The position numbers were made by a program, and so were the translations under genes. The notes under the pieces are model-generated. The model searched no databases. It was given only the letters and a program-made list of their open reading frames with translations, and was not told the DNA's origin. Positions 8,368 through 16,077 of a DNA stretch of 64,000 bases are shown here, in pieces. This DNA is from Crossiella equi (lineage in GTDB: Bacteria; Actinomycetota; Actinomycetes; Mycobacteriales; Pseudonocardiaceae): contig NZ_JAGIOO010000001.1 in assembly GCF_017876755.1 (NCBI RefSeq), positions 8,417,786 through 8,481,785 on the forward strand, in the 5' to 3' direction. How positions within the stretch are numbered: position 1 is the stretch's first letter; each line of letters opens with the position of its first letter.

Positions 8368-9185
8368 CAGCCCTGTCCCTGAACCAGAAGACCATCAACC
8401 GGTCAACCCTTCGCGAGACCGTGGAACTGTGCCTCGACAACGGCATCACCTCCCTGGGGGTCTGGCGGGAACCCCTCCAGGACCACGGCCTGTCCGAGGC
8501 CGTCGCCCTGCTGGACAAGTCGAACCTGCGCGTCTCCTCTCTGTGCCGGGGCGGGTTCTTCACTAACCCGGACCGCGCCCACGTCCTGACCGACAACCGC
8601 CGCGCGATCGACGAAACCGCCGCCCTGAACGCCGACTGCCTGGTACTGGTCGTCGGCGGCCTTCCCGCAGGCTCCCGAGACCTGGCGGCCGCGAGAAGCA
8701 CGGTCTCCGAGGTCCTGGCCGAACTGGCGCCCTACGCCGCCGCGAAGGGCGTCCGCCTGGCCCTGGAACCCATGCACCCGATCTACAGCGCGGACCGCGG
8801 CGTCCTGTCCACCCTGTCCCAGGCTCTGGACCTGGCCGAGCAGTACGACCCGGACGTCGTCGGCGTCGTGGTGGACACCTTCCACGTCTGGTGGGACCCA
8901 GACCTGGAAACCCAGATCGCACGGGCAACCGGCCGCATCGCCTCCTTCCAGATCAGCGACTGGATCACCCCACTACCCCCCGACACCCTGCTGGCCCGAG
9001 GCCTGCCGGGCGACGGCCACATCAACTTCCCCCACATCGCCGCCCTGGTCGCCAAGGCGGGCTACACGGGCCCCACCGAAGTCGAGGTCTTCAACGCCGA
9101 CACTTGGGCCCAAGACCCCGGCACGGTGGTCACCGAGCTGGTACGGCGCTACCCGAGCCTGCTCCCGCAGCCCACATCCAGCTGA
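8364..9185 (+). CDS. Sugar phosphate isomerase/epimerase-like TIM barrel protein
   Basis: A 273-residue AP-endonuclease-2/xylose-isomerase-like barrel. Metal-ligand segments include LALEPMHP (Glu), VGVVVDTFHVWWDP (Asp/His), ISDWITPLP, GDGHINFP (His) and EVEVFN (Glu). Such proteins isomerise or epimerise sugars, keto-inositols or hydroxy-pyruvates using a divalent metal. Its ATG overlaps the DUF993 stop by 4 bases, so the three genes are translationally coupled. The combination of Gfo/Idh/MocA dehydrogenase, DUF993 protein and isomerase recurs in actinomycete sugar loci. The exact substrate is unknown. Confidence 0.85.
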   Translation: MTALSLNQKTINRSTLRETVELCLDNGITSLGVWREPLQDHGLSEAVALLDKSNLRVSSLCRGGFFTNPDRAHVLTDNRRAIDETAALNADCLVLVVGGLPAGSRDLAAARSTVSEVLAELAPYAAAKGVRLALEPMHPIYSADRGVLSTLSQALDLAEQYDPDVVGVVVDTFHVWWDPDLETQIARATGRIASFQISDWITPLPPDTLLARGLPGDGHINFPHIAALVAKAGYTGPTEVEVFNADTWAQDPGTVVTELVRRYPSLLPQPTSS

Positions 9186-9303
9186 CATCCTGGCCACGCC
9201 CGCGGAGCCAAACACGGGTACCGCGCGTCAGGATCGAGACTGTCTGAGTGCCGCACGGGCACAAGGCCGCCGCGGGCGCGCCGGATCACGTCCGGACGGT
9301 GTC

Positions 9304-9960
9304 CTACACGTGCCATCGGAGCCAGAGCACGACCGCCACGATGGTCAGTTCTGATTGGTGGTAGACCATCCGTTTGGCACAGCGGGTGGCCAGGCCGCAA
9401 GACTGCTTGAGCGGGTTCAAGCTGAGCTCGGCATCGCAGGCCGGTGATCGATCGGGCCGTCCCGTTCCGGGCTGACGAACACGGATACCGTCCAGCAGCG
9501 GCAGCAACCGCGGGTTGTCCCCGGGCTGCCCCGCTGTGAGCAGTACCCGCATCAGCGGCCCACGTCCCTTGACCGCCAGACGGATCTTCGTGCTCAGCTC
9601 GGCTGGGACCAGCCGAGCCCTTCGCCGTGACCGCCATGGCGTTGGCCGCGCGGTGATGCGGCCACCCCGCGCTGGAATCGAGGCTGACCACGCACTCGAG
9701 ATGACCGACGGAGTCGTCCTTGACGATCACCTCGTCCAGAATCCGAGCCCAGGCCTGCTCTTGCTCCACAATCGCGACCACTCATGCGCGGTCTTCCATG
9801 GCCCAGAACGATCGGGAAGGCCAGGTCACCACCGACCGCCACCAGACACCGGAGGCGGCAGCCGCTCGAACGCCGCCCGAGCCCGATTCGTCAGCCTGCC
9901 ACGACCAACCAGCCACTTGCGGGACACCACCTGGCCAGAGCGCAACCACGGTGCCTGTCT
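9304..9960 (-). pseudogene. Degenerate IS5-family transposase
   Basis: Pieces of a DDE transposase lie in different minus-strand frames in the correct order. An N-terminal piece ends SGGGRW near 9826. Then come AWARILDEVIVKDDSVG and VVSLDSSAGWPHHRAA (first catalytic Asp), then ELSTKIRLAVKGRGPLMRV after a frameshift, then LTAGQPGDNPRLLPLLDGI, and finally RCAKRMVYHQSELTIVAVV ending at 9304. These match the layout of IS5-family enzymes, but the segment with the second Asp (DKAYS region) is deleted. I could not see matching terminal inverted repeats. It is a dead element. Confidence 0.75.
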
Positions 9961-10333
9961 GTTCGGCGTGCACGCAGGCGGCGCGTGTGGTGGGCAGCGG
10001 CACCGCGTGGCTTGACGACCTCGGCATTGCCAACGGAGCCGATGCGCACCGGGGATGCTGGCGGGAACAGGCCTTGGCCGTGACGGTGAGGCTCGGCCGG
10101 ATCGGTCGGCGGGGTCTGCCCAACTTGGGCAGCGGACAGGAGCCTTGCCGCGCAGCAGGTCAGGTGTTTTCAGCGGTCTCCGAAACTCCCGGGTCCGTGC
10201 TGTCCGTTCCGACGCCCGGCCACGTTCTCCCTGGTGATGATGCGTTGCCAGGCCCGGTTCGTGGCCTCTCGCCATCGTCGTTCCCGGTGCGGCGTTGGAG
10301 CTGTCCCTTGGGTGGCTCCCGCTGGGATCCGCG
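9961..10333. other. Gene-free stretch next to the transposase remnant
   Basis: About 370 bases with no frame that looks like a protein. Overlapping open frames are compositional. It may include the lost end of the insertion element or sequence displaced by it. I see no inverted repeat or promoter that stands out. Confidence 0.4.
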
Positions 10334-11185
10334 TCACGCTGGTGGTCGGATGCCGTGGGGGCGCAGGGGTGGGAATCCACCCGGATCACGCAGGCCGTCC
10401 TTGCCAACTCGGGCGGTCAGGGCACCCCCGAGTTCATTCGTGCTTGGGGTGAGCGTGGTCGTGTGGTTCGTGGGCGGTCCTTGGCGGCGGGGAAGCGGTT
10501 GTGCGGCATGGGATGTCTCTTTCGGTTCGTGGGGGCAGCGGTATGCGCAGCCGTTGATGTGGTCGTTGACCAGTCCTGCCGCCTGCATGACGGCGTAGAC
10601 CGTGCGCGGGCCGACGTAGCGCAGGCCTCGGTTCTTCAGGACGTTTGCCAGGGCCGTGGACTCCGGTGTGTCCAGGGGGATCTCGGCCCAGGAACGCGGA
10701 GGTGTGCGGTGGGTGTGATCCGGTGCGTAGGACCACATGAGTTCTGTCAGGGCGCCCGGATCCCATTTGGCGAGGGTTTTCGCGTTGTGGACGAGAGCGC
10801 GGACCTTGGTGCGATGGCGAATGATGCTCGGGTCCAGCAGCGCGTTGTTGATGTCGTCCTGAGTGAACTCCGCGATCTTGGGGATGTCAAATCCGCGGAA
10901 CACGCGCCGGAAAGCCGGGCGGCGCTGAAGGATGATGTCCCTGGACAGGCTTGCTTGGAAGCATTCCAGTGACAGTTTTTCGAACAGAGTGCGGTCGGCG
11001 CGGTCCGGCTGGCCCCATTCGTGGTCGTGGTAGTCCATGTGCAGCTCGGGCTTGTGCGCGACGGCCCACAGGCAGCGCGGTATGCCGTCCGGACCTGCCT
11101 GGACCGAGCCGATGGTGACCTCGGTGTCATCGGACCCGGGCTGGCGGACGGTGGCCGGGGCCGGGGCGATCTCGGTGATGGTCAT
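10334..11185 (-). CDS. tag: DNA-3-methyladenine glycosylase I
   Basis: A 283-residue protein of the Tag (HhH-superfamily) DNA repair family, which excises 3-methyladenine. Motifs include RCLWAVAHKPELHMDYHDHEWG at the N-terminus (substrate pocket plus zinc ligands Cys and His), FEKLSLECFQASLSRDIIL, and RYVGPRTVYAVMQAAGLVNDHINGC with the C-terminal His/Cys zinc ligands. Start ATG 11183-11185 follows AGGAGG. A further-upstream start at 11332 lacks one and would cross the control region. Family members are about 190 residues. Here a 45-residue N-terminal and a roughly 60-residue low-complexity C-terminal extension flank the core. The tail may reflect loss of the original stop beside the transposase debris. 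Confidence 0.88.
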   Translation of the reverse strand: MTITEIAPAPATVRQPGSDDTEVTIGSVQAGPDGIPRCLWAVAHKPELHMDYHDHEWGQPDRADRTLFEKLSLECFQASLSRDIILQRRPAFRRVFRGFDIPKIAEFTQDDINNALLDPSIIRHRTKVRALVHNAKTLAKWDPGALTELMWSYAPDHTHRTPPRSWAEIPLDTPESTALANVLKNRGLRYVGPRTVYAVMQAAGLVNDHINGCAYRCPHEPKETSHAAQPLPRRQGPPTNHTTTLTPSTNELGGALTARVGKDGLRDPGGFPPLRPHGIRPPA

Positions 11186-11288
11186 GCGTTCCTCCTGTGG
11201 ATGGGGGATTGGGTGGGTTGTGTAGTGGCGTGGCACGATCGTGGTGCCTGGGATTGAGCTAAGCACGCCCGGGGAGTGGTAATAGCCG

Positions 11289-11347
11289 TGAAGGTAGGTC
11301 AGTTTTTCCGGGCTTGGATCCGCATGGGACAAACTGTCCTACCTTCA
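11289..11347. promoter_or_regulatory. 17-bp inverted repeat between tag and the MmyB-like regulator
   Basis: Arm 11289-11305 (TGAAGGTAGGTCAGTTT) and arm 11331-11347 (AAACTGTCCTACCTTCA) are complementary in 16 of 17 positions around a 25-base spacer. A smaller palindrome GGACA-AAC-TGTCC sits at 11327-11339. It lies 31 bases before the regulator start and 104 bases before the divergent tag gene. Paired operator half-sites for the neighbouring regulator are the simplest reading. An RNA hairpin is the alternative. Confidence 0.6.
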
Positions 11348-11377
11348 TGGTCAGTCGCTCATCAAACGCGCCCCAGA

Positions 11378-12265
11378 ATGGATCCCGTGACCGCCAACTT
11401 CGCCCTCAGCGAGTTCCTCCGCCGCCGTCGTGCCAACCTGAGCCCGCGCACCACGGGCTTGCCGGACGAGGGCGATTGCCGCCGTGTGTCCGGGCTGCGC
11501 CGCGAGGAGGTCGCCGTCCTGGCCGGTATCAGCGCCGACTACTACACGCGCCTGGAACAGGGCACCAGGCTCAGGCATTCGGACGGTGTGCTCAACGCGG
11601 TCGCCGCCGCGCTCGACCTGGCGCCCGCCGAACGCGCCCACCTGTTCCGCCTGGCGCGCCCACGCAAGGCGAGTTGTGGTGAGCCGCCGGGCGGGCAGAC
11701 GTTAAGAGCGGGCCTGGGGCGCTTCGTCGACTCGTTCAGCGATCACGCGGCCTTGGTCCTCGGCCGTCGCACCGATGTGCTGGCCAGCAACCGCAGGTTC
11801 CAGGTGCTCTTCACCGATTTTGGCACCGTGCCGCAGGACCAGCGCAACCTCGCCCGCTGGATGGTGCTGCACCCGGCGCCGCGGCAGCTGTTCGCCGACT
11901 GGGAGGTGGAGGCACAGGACCTGGTCGCCATGCTGCACGGGGACATCGGCCGGCATCCGGATGATCGGCGGACGGCCCGGCTGGTCAACGAGCTCTCGGC
12001 GGGCAACGAGCAGTTTCGCGCCTGGTGGGTTCAGCACCGGGTAGTCGAACCGACCACCGGCCACACCCGGCTCCACCACACACGATTCGGCGATCTCACG
12101 GTTGAGTACCAGGTGTTCACCGTGGCCGGCCTGGAGGACCAGACCCTGTTCCTGTACCTACCCGCGCGCGACCGGCAGTCGAGGGAGGCCTGGCGGCGGC
12201 TGGACGAGGTGCTGTCCAGCCCCGAGACGGCGATCCCGGAGGCGCGAATGCCGCTCGCGGCCTGA
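11378..12265 (+). CDS. MmyB-like XRE-family transcriptional regulator
   Basis: A 295-residue regulator. The N-terminal HTH_XRE domain reads GLRREEVAVLAGISADYYTRLEQG (about residues 37-60) and is followed by the MmyB-like ligand-binding domain (ALVLGRRTDVLASNRRFQVLF onward, ending YQVFTVAGLEDQTLFLYLP). This is the usual layout for a large actinomycete family that represses a divergent neighbour. I chose ATG 11378 because the conserved core (ALSEFLRRRRANLSP) begins a few residues later. GTG 11387 is also possible. No clear ribosome-binding site precedes either. The inverted repeat at 11289 is its likely operator, and tag its likely neighbour target. Confidence 0.85.
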   Translation: MDPVTANFALSEFLRRRRANLSPRTTGLPDEGDCRRVSGLRREEVAVLAGISADYYTRLEQGTRLRHSDGVLNAVAAALDLAPAERAHLFRLARPRKASCGEPPGGQTLRAGLGRFVDSFSDHAALVLGRRTDVLASNRRFQVLFTDFGTVPQDQRNLARWMVLHPAPRQLFADWEVEAQDLVAMLHGDIGRHPDDRRTARLVNELSAGNEQFRAWWVQHRVVEPTTGHTRLHHTRFGDLTVEYQVFTVAGLEDQTLFLYLPARDRQSREAWRRLDEVLSSPETAIPEARMPLAA

Positions 12266-12315
12266 GGAGACCGGGACTTGGCTTGATCGGCTGTCCAGCA
12301 CATCCCGCGCTGGGA

Positions 12316-12356
12316 ACCAGGTCCGGCAAGAGGAGTTGGGCCTTGCCGGACCTGGT
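12316..12356. terminator. Bidirectional terminator hairpin
   Basis: ACCAGGTCCGGCAAG (12316-12330) and CTTGCCGGACCTGGT (12342-12356) form a perfect 15-bp stem with an 11-base loop. It sits between the convergent ends of the MmyB-like regulator (12265) and the VKOR gene (12371), 15 bases from the latter. There is no T-run, as is common in actinomycete terminators. Confidence 0.85.
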
Positions 12357-12370
12357 GGGGTGCGGGTTGG

Positions 12371-12967
12371 TCAGAGCAGCGTGGTCCAGTAGGTCCAGAA
12401 CGCCTGGAGGACCGCGAGCACGACCATCAGGTACCAGACGGTCAGGACGACCGTGTGGTAGCGGAGCAGTCCGTCCACTGTGGATCGGCACCCGCTGGGG
12501 ATGGGTAGGTGTTGGTGATGGAGGTTGTGGAGTGTGACGTACCAGAACAGCGGGATGGTGACCGCCCACACGATCATGCAGTACGGGCAGAGGGCACCGA
12601 TCCGGTACAGGCTCTGGAAGATCAGCCAGTGCACGAAGAACACGCCGGAGGTGACCCCGGCCTGGAGGCCCAGCCAGAACCAGCGGTGGAAACGGGCGCC
12701 GGACAGCAGGGCCACACCGATCGTGGTGATCACCGCGAACCCGGCGAGGCCCAGGAGTGGGTTGGGGAAGCCGAAGGCTTCGGCTTGGGGCGTGCGCATC
12801 ACCGAGCCGCAGCTGAGGACCGGGTTGATGCTGCACGTGGGCACGTAGTCGGGATTGGTCAGGAGGGCCAGTTTCTCCACGGTGAGCACCGCCGAGGCGG
12901 CGAGGCCGGTGAGGCCGCACGCGGTGAGCAGCCAGGGGAGCAGGCGGAGCGGGAAGGGAGTGGTCAT
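12371..12967 (-). CDS. Vitamin K epoxide reductase (VKOR) family membrane protein
   Basis: A 198-residue membrane protein with about five helices. It carries the VKOR loop cysteines C45 and C53 (CSINPVLSCGSVM) and the active-site pair CPYC at 127-130. In bacteria VKOR replaces DsbB, taking electrons from a DsbA partner and passing them to menaquinone, so that extracytoplasmic disulfides form. Its ATG overlaps the stop of the DsbA-like gene (ATGA), giving a direct physical link to its partner. The C-terminal about 40 residues (RYHTVVLTVWYLMVVLAVLQAFW) add one more helix. The terminator at 12316-12356 follows. Confidence 0.93.
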   Translation of the reverse strand: MTTPFPLRLLPWLLTACGLTGLAASAVLTVEKLALLTNPDYVPTCSINPVLSCGSVMRTPQAEAFGFPNPLLGLAGFAVITTIGVALLSGARFHRWFWLGLQAGVTSGVFFVHWLIFQSLYRIGALCPYCMIVWAVTIPLFWYVTLHNLHHQHLPIPSGCRSTVDGLLRYHTVVLTVWYLMVVLAVLQAFWTYWTTLL

Positions 12968-13644
12968 GGGGTGAGGGCCGCGTCGATGGTCTGCTTCAGG
13001 CCTTCGTAGGTCGGGCGGCCGCTGTACTTGGTGCCGTTGACGAAGAAGGTCGGGGTGCCGCGGACCCCGGCGGTCACGCCGTCCCGGGCGTCAGCCGCGA
13101 CGCGTCGTTCGGTGGCCGGGTCGTCCAGGGACTTCTCGAAGGCGGGCAGGTCCAGGCCGATGCGGCGTGCCAGGTCCAGGAAGAACGGGCGCTGGTCCTG
13201 CTGGGACTCGCCCCACTCGGCCTGGGTCTCGTACATCTGCTGGTACATCGGTTCGAGCTTGCCCTGGCGGGCAGCCGACTCCACGGCCCGGGCGGCGAGC
13301 TCGGCGTTGCGGTGGCTGGGGATCGGGAAGTAGCGCAGGACGAAGGTGACGCGGTCGGCGTACTCGGCCCGCAGGCGTTCCACGGCCGGGAAGGCGGCTC
13401 GGCAGGCCTCGCATTCCAGGTCGAGGAACTCCACCACGGTCACCTTGCTGTCCTTGGGTGCCGACAGCGTGTGGCTGTCGGGGCGGACCAGGATCGTTGA
13501 CGGGACGGTCGTGGGGGCGGGTTGGCCGCCAGCTGGCTGGGCGGCGGAGTCCGGTGTGCTGGGGCGGTTGAAGAAGAGCAGGGCGCCGATCACCGTCGCG
13601 ACGACGGCGATGACGGTCAGGGAGATCTTGGTGTTGGAGGTCAT
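12964..13644 (-). CDS. DsbA-family thiol:disulfide oxidoreductase, membrane-anchored
   Basis: A 226-residue protein with one N-terminal anchor helix (residues 7-25) and a Pro/Thr linker. The thioredoxin/DsbA fold has the active site CEAC (78-81) and the cis-proline segment RGTPTFFVNGTKY. It introduces disulfides into exported proteins and is re-oxidised by the VKOR protein encoded by the overlapping downstream gene. Start ATG 13642-13644 is preceded by AAGGAAG. The longer frame to 13884 lacks family similarity upstream. It probably belongs to one transcript with the 148-residue membrane protein and perhaps lnt upstream. Confidence 0.92.
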   Translation of the reverse strand: MTSNTKISLTVIAVVATVIGALLFFNRPSTPDSAAQPAGGQPAPTTVPSTILVRPDSHTLSAPKDSKVTVVEFLDLECEACRAAFPAVERLRAEYADRVTFVLRYFPIPSHRNAELAARAVESAARQGKLEPMYQQMYETQAEWGESQQDQRPFFLDLARRIGLDLPAFEKSLDDPATERRVAADARDGVTAGVRGTPTFFVNGTKYSGRPTYEGLKQTIDAALTP

Positions 13645-13724
13645 GGCAGCTTCCTTGGCATAGGCGGGCATGCGTGGGCGCACGAGGCCGTTCGGGCGCT
13701 CGTGGCGGGTGCGGGCTGGTTCGC

Positions 13725-14171
13725 CTATGTGCGTGAGATGCAGAGCTGCGTCAGTGCCGGGGCCCGGTGTGGGCGCTGGGGCACCAGGCGGACGGTCGTC
13801 AGCTGGGTGAGGACCGGGAGGAGGAGGTGGCGCGTCGGGCTGGCCAGCAGGGCCAGCAGCACGGCGACCAGCAGGGTGAGGCACAGGCCCAGGAGGTCCA
13901 GCGGTGCCTCCGTGGACGGGGCCGAGGTCGTGGCCGGGAACCCGGCCGCGGTGGGTGCCGTGATGTCGGAGGTGAGGCCAGGGGAAAGGTCGGTGGTGGG
14001 GGCGCAGGTGTCCGCCAGGACCGTGGCGATCGGGCGGAGGGTGTGGCAGCCAGGGACGTGCGGGTCGGCCGAGCAGACCGCGTTCTGGAGGAACAGCAGG
14101 CCGACGAGAACAGTCAGGGTGGACAGCACGCGCGCGAGCGCGACGCGTGATGTCGTCCCCCCGGTGCGCAC
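13725..14171 (-). CDS. Small membrane protein of the dsbA-VKOR operon, function unknown
   Basis: A 148-residue protein starting at GTG 14169-14171. A first hydrophobic helix lies near residues 15-34 (LSTLTVLVGLLFLQNAVC). It is followed by an extracytoplasmic stretch with three cysteines (NAVC, PGC, DTC) and Thr/Pro-rich sequence, then a second helix near 92-112 (LLGLCLTLLVAVLLALLAS) and a basic tail. The gene sits 9 bases after the lnt stop and 80 bases before dsbA on the same strand. The exposed cysteines make it a plausible substrate or partner of the DsbA/VKOR pair. I do not recognise a named family. Confidence 0.7.
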   Translation of the reverse strand: MRTGGTTSRVALARVLSTLTVLVGLLFLQNAVCSADPHVPGCHTLRPIATVLADTCAPTTDLSPGLTSDITAPTAAGFPATTSAPSTEAPLDLLGLCLTLLVAVLLALLASPTRHLLLPVLTQLTTVRLVPQRPHRAPALTQLCISRT

Positions 14172-14180
14172 CTCGTCAGG

Positions 14181-15995
14181 TTACCCGGCTCGGGAACGCA
14201 GTGCTGCCACCGTGAGGGCGGCAGCGGTCAGGAGGAGCATCGTGGGCTCCGCCCAGCCGCCCAGGCGGTCTGAGAGGGTGGTTGTGGTGCGGAGGGGGAC
14301 CTGGGCGGTCAGCGAGCCTGCCGTGTACATCTCCAGGGACTTGGTCACGGTGCCGTCCGGCTGCACGATCGCGCTCACGCCGCTGGTGGCCGCCACGATG
14401 ACGGCGCGGTCGTGTTCGACGGCGCGCAGGCGGGCCATGGCCAACTGCTGGTAGGTCATCTCGCCCTGGCCGAACCAGGCGTTGTTGGTGGGGACGACCA
14501 GGAGCTCGGCGCCTTGTTGGGCGGCGGCGCGGAGAGGGGCGTCGTAGGCGACCTCGTAGCAGATGCCCACGCCGATCTTGGCGCCCGCGATGGTGAAGAG
14601 GCCCGGGGTGTTGCCCGCTTTGAGGTCCGGGGTGGCGGCGAAGGGAGTGAACCAGAGGGCGATCGTGCGGAAGGGGATGTACTCGGAGAAGGGGACCAGT
14701 TCCTGTTTGGCGTAGCGGGGGCCCTCGCCGGTGGCCGGGTCCCAGGCGACGACCGCGTTCTCGCGCTGGCCGGTGGGCAGGCGGTACAGGGAGCCGATCA
14801 GGGTCGGGGCGCCCAGGTCGGCGACCGCGGCGTCCAGGGTGGGGTCGGGGCCGTTGACCTGGGTCGCGCTCTCCGGCCAGACCACCAGGTCAGGTTTGGG
14901 GACCGTGCCCGTGCGGATCGCGGTGGCCAGCTCGCGGCTGGCCTGGAGGTGGTTGCGGCGGAGGGTCGGGGCCTCGTTGAGGAGGTCGATGCCGACGTTC
15001 GGGGCGTTGCCCTGGACGATCGCGACTGTGCGGGTGCCGGTGTCGGGGGCGGTGCCCAGGAAGGGCCACGTGGTCAGGGCCAGGACCAGGGGGAGGACGG
15101 CCAAGGCGGCGGCGCGGGCTCTGAACCGGTCCGGGCGGGCGGGCGTGGCGGTGGGGTTGAGCCCGGGGGACGGGGTCTCGGCGATGGGGTTGGGCCTGGG
15201 GGAGAGGGGCTCGGCGGTGGGGTCGGTTCGCGGAGTCGCGTCCGCCGTGAGGGGTCGGTTGAGGGAGGTGGTTGTGCACGACGCGGCGCCGGGGGTGGTG
15301 CTGGTGGGGTCCGCGGTTGTGGCGGGGGCTGGGGTGGTGGCCGGGGAGTGGGCTCCGGTCAGGCGGAGGATGGTCCGGGCCAGGGCGAAGCCGGTCAGCG
15401 CCACCGCGAAGGAGACCAGGGGGGCGCCGCCCACGGCGGCCAGGGAGATGAAGGGGCCGTCGGGTTGCCCGAAGGCGAGTTTGCCCCAGGGAAAGCCGTT
15501 GAGGGGGAAGCGGCCTCGGGCGGATTCCTGGAGGCAGAAGAGGAGGGCGTACCAGAGTGCTGGGACCGGGAGGCGGGTGAGCGGGGGCATCAGGGCCGCG
15601 GCCGTGGCGATGAACAGCGCCATCAGGACCGACAGGGCCAGCCAGGGCCAGGGGCCGAAGCTCGTGCCCAGGAAGTCCTGGAGCCAGTGCAGGTGGAGCA
15701 GGAAGAAGGTGGTGCCGAAGAGCAGGCCGTAGAGGAAGGCCGCGCGGGGGCGGGTGCGGTGCAGGGTCAGGCCCAGCAGGGCCACCGCCAGGGGGGCCAG
15801 CCACCACAGGGGGCGGGGTGGGAAGCTCGCGTACAGGAGCAGGCCGCCCAGGACCGCCGTCGCGGCTCGGGCGGGCCAGGAGGTGAGGACGGTCGGCACG
15901 CCGCGGGAGCCGGGGCCCTGGTGTGGGTCCGAAGTGGACGGCGTTCGCCGCCGAAGAACTCGTCGTGGACCCGTTCGTCGCAGACCGGTGGGCAC
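14181..15995 (-). CDS. lnt: Apolipoprotein N-acyltransferase
   Basis: A 604-residue membrane enzyme that N-acylates the lipoprotein N-terminal cysteine. About eight helices are split around a nitrilase domain with the Glu-Lys-Cys triad: Glu375 (WPESAT), Lys430 (AKQELVPFSEY) and Cys479 (GICYEVAY). Residues about 215-295, between helices and the nitrilase domain, form an unusual Ala/Pro/Thr-rich insertion with repeated PSP/NPTA words. It makes the protein about 80 residues longer than typical. The GTG at 15993-15995 is the longest start. GTG 15897-15899 (MPTVLTSWPARAA) sits right before the first helix and may be the real one. It heads a possible operon with the 148-residue protein, DsbA and VKOR. 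Confidence 0.9.
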   Translation of the reverse strand: MPTGLRRTGPRRVLRRRTPSTSDPHQGPGSRGVPTVLTSWPARAATAVLGGLLLYASFPPRPLWWLAPLAVALLGLTLHRTRPRAAFLYGLLFGTTFFLLHLHWLQDFLGTSFGPWPWLALSVLMALFIATAAALMPPLTRLPVPALWYALLFCLQESARGRFPLNGFPWGKLAFGQPDGPFISLAAVGGAPLVSFAVALTGFALARTILRLTGAHSPATTPAPATTADPTSTTPGAASCTTTSLNRPLTADATPRTDPTAEPLSPRPNPIAETPSPGLNPTATPARPDRFRARAAALAVLPLVLALTTWPFLGTAPDTGTRTVAIVQGNAPNVGIDLLNEAPTLRRNHLQASRELATAIRTGTVPKPDLVVWPESATQVNGPDPTLDAAVADLGAPTLIGSLYRLPTGQRENAVVAWDPATGEGPRYAKQELVPFSEYIPFRTIALWFTPFAATPDLKAGNTPGLFTIAGAKIGVGICYEVAYDAPLRAAAQQGAELLVVPTNNAWFGQGEMTYQQLAMARLRAVEHDRAVIVAATSGVSAIVQPDGTVTKSLEMYTAGSLTAQVPLRTTTTLSDRLGGWAEPTMLLLTAAALTVAALRSRAG

Positions 15996-16077
15996 CGGTC
16001 GACCTCCATTCGCGCGCGCCAGCTCCAGCCCCCTGGGCCCAAGCTACGGCACGGCGTGTGGAGTGGGTGTGTGCGGG

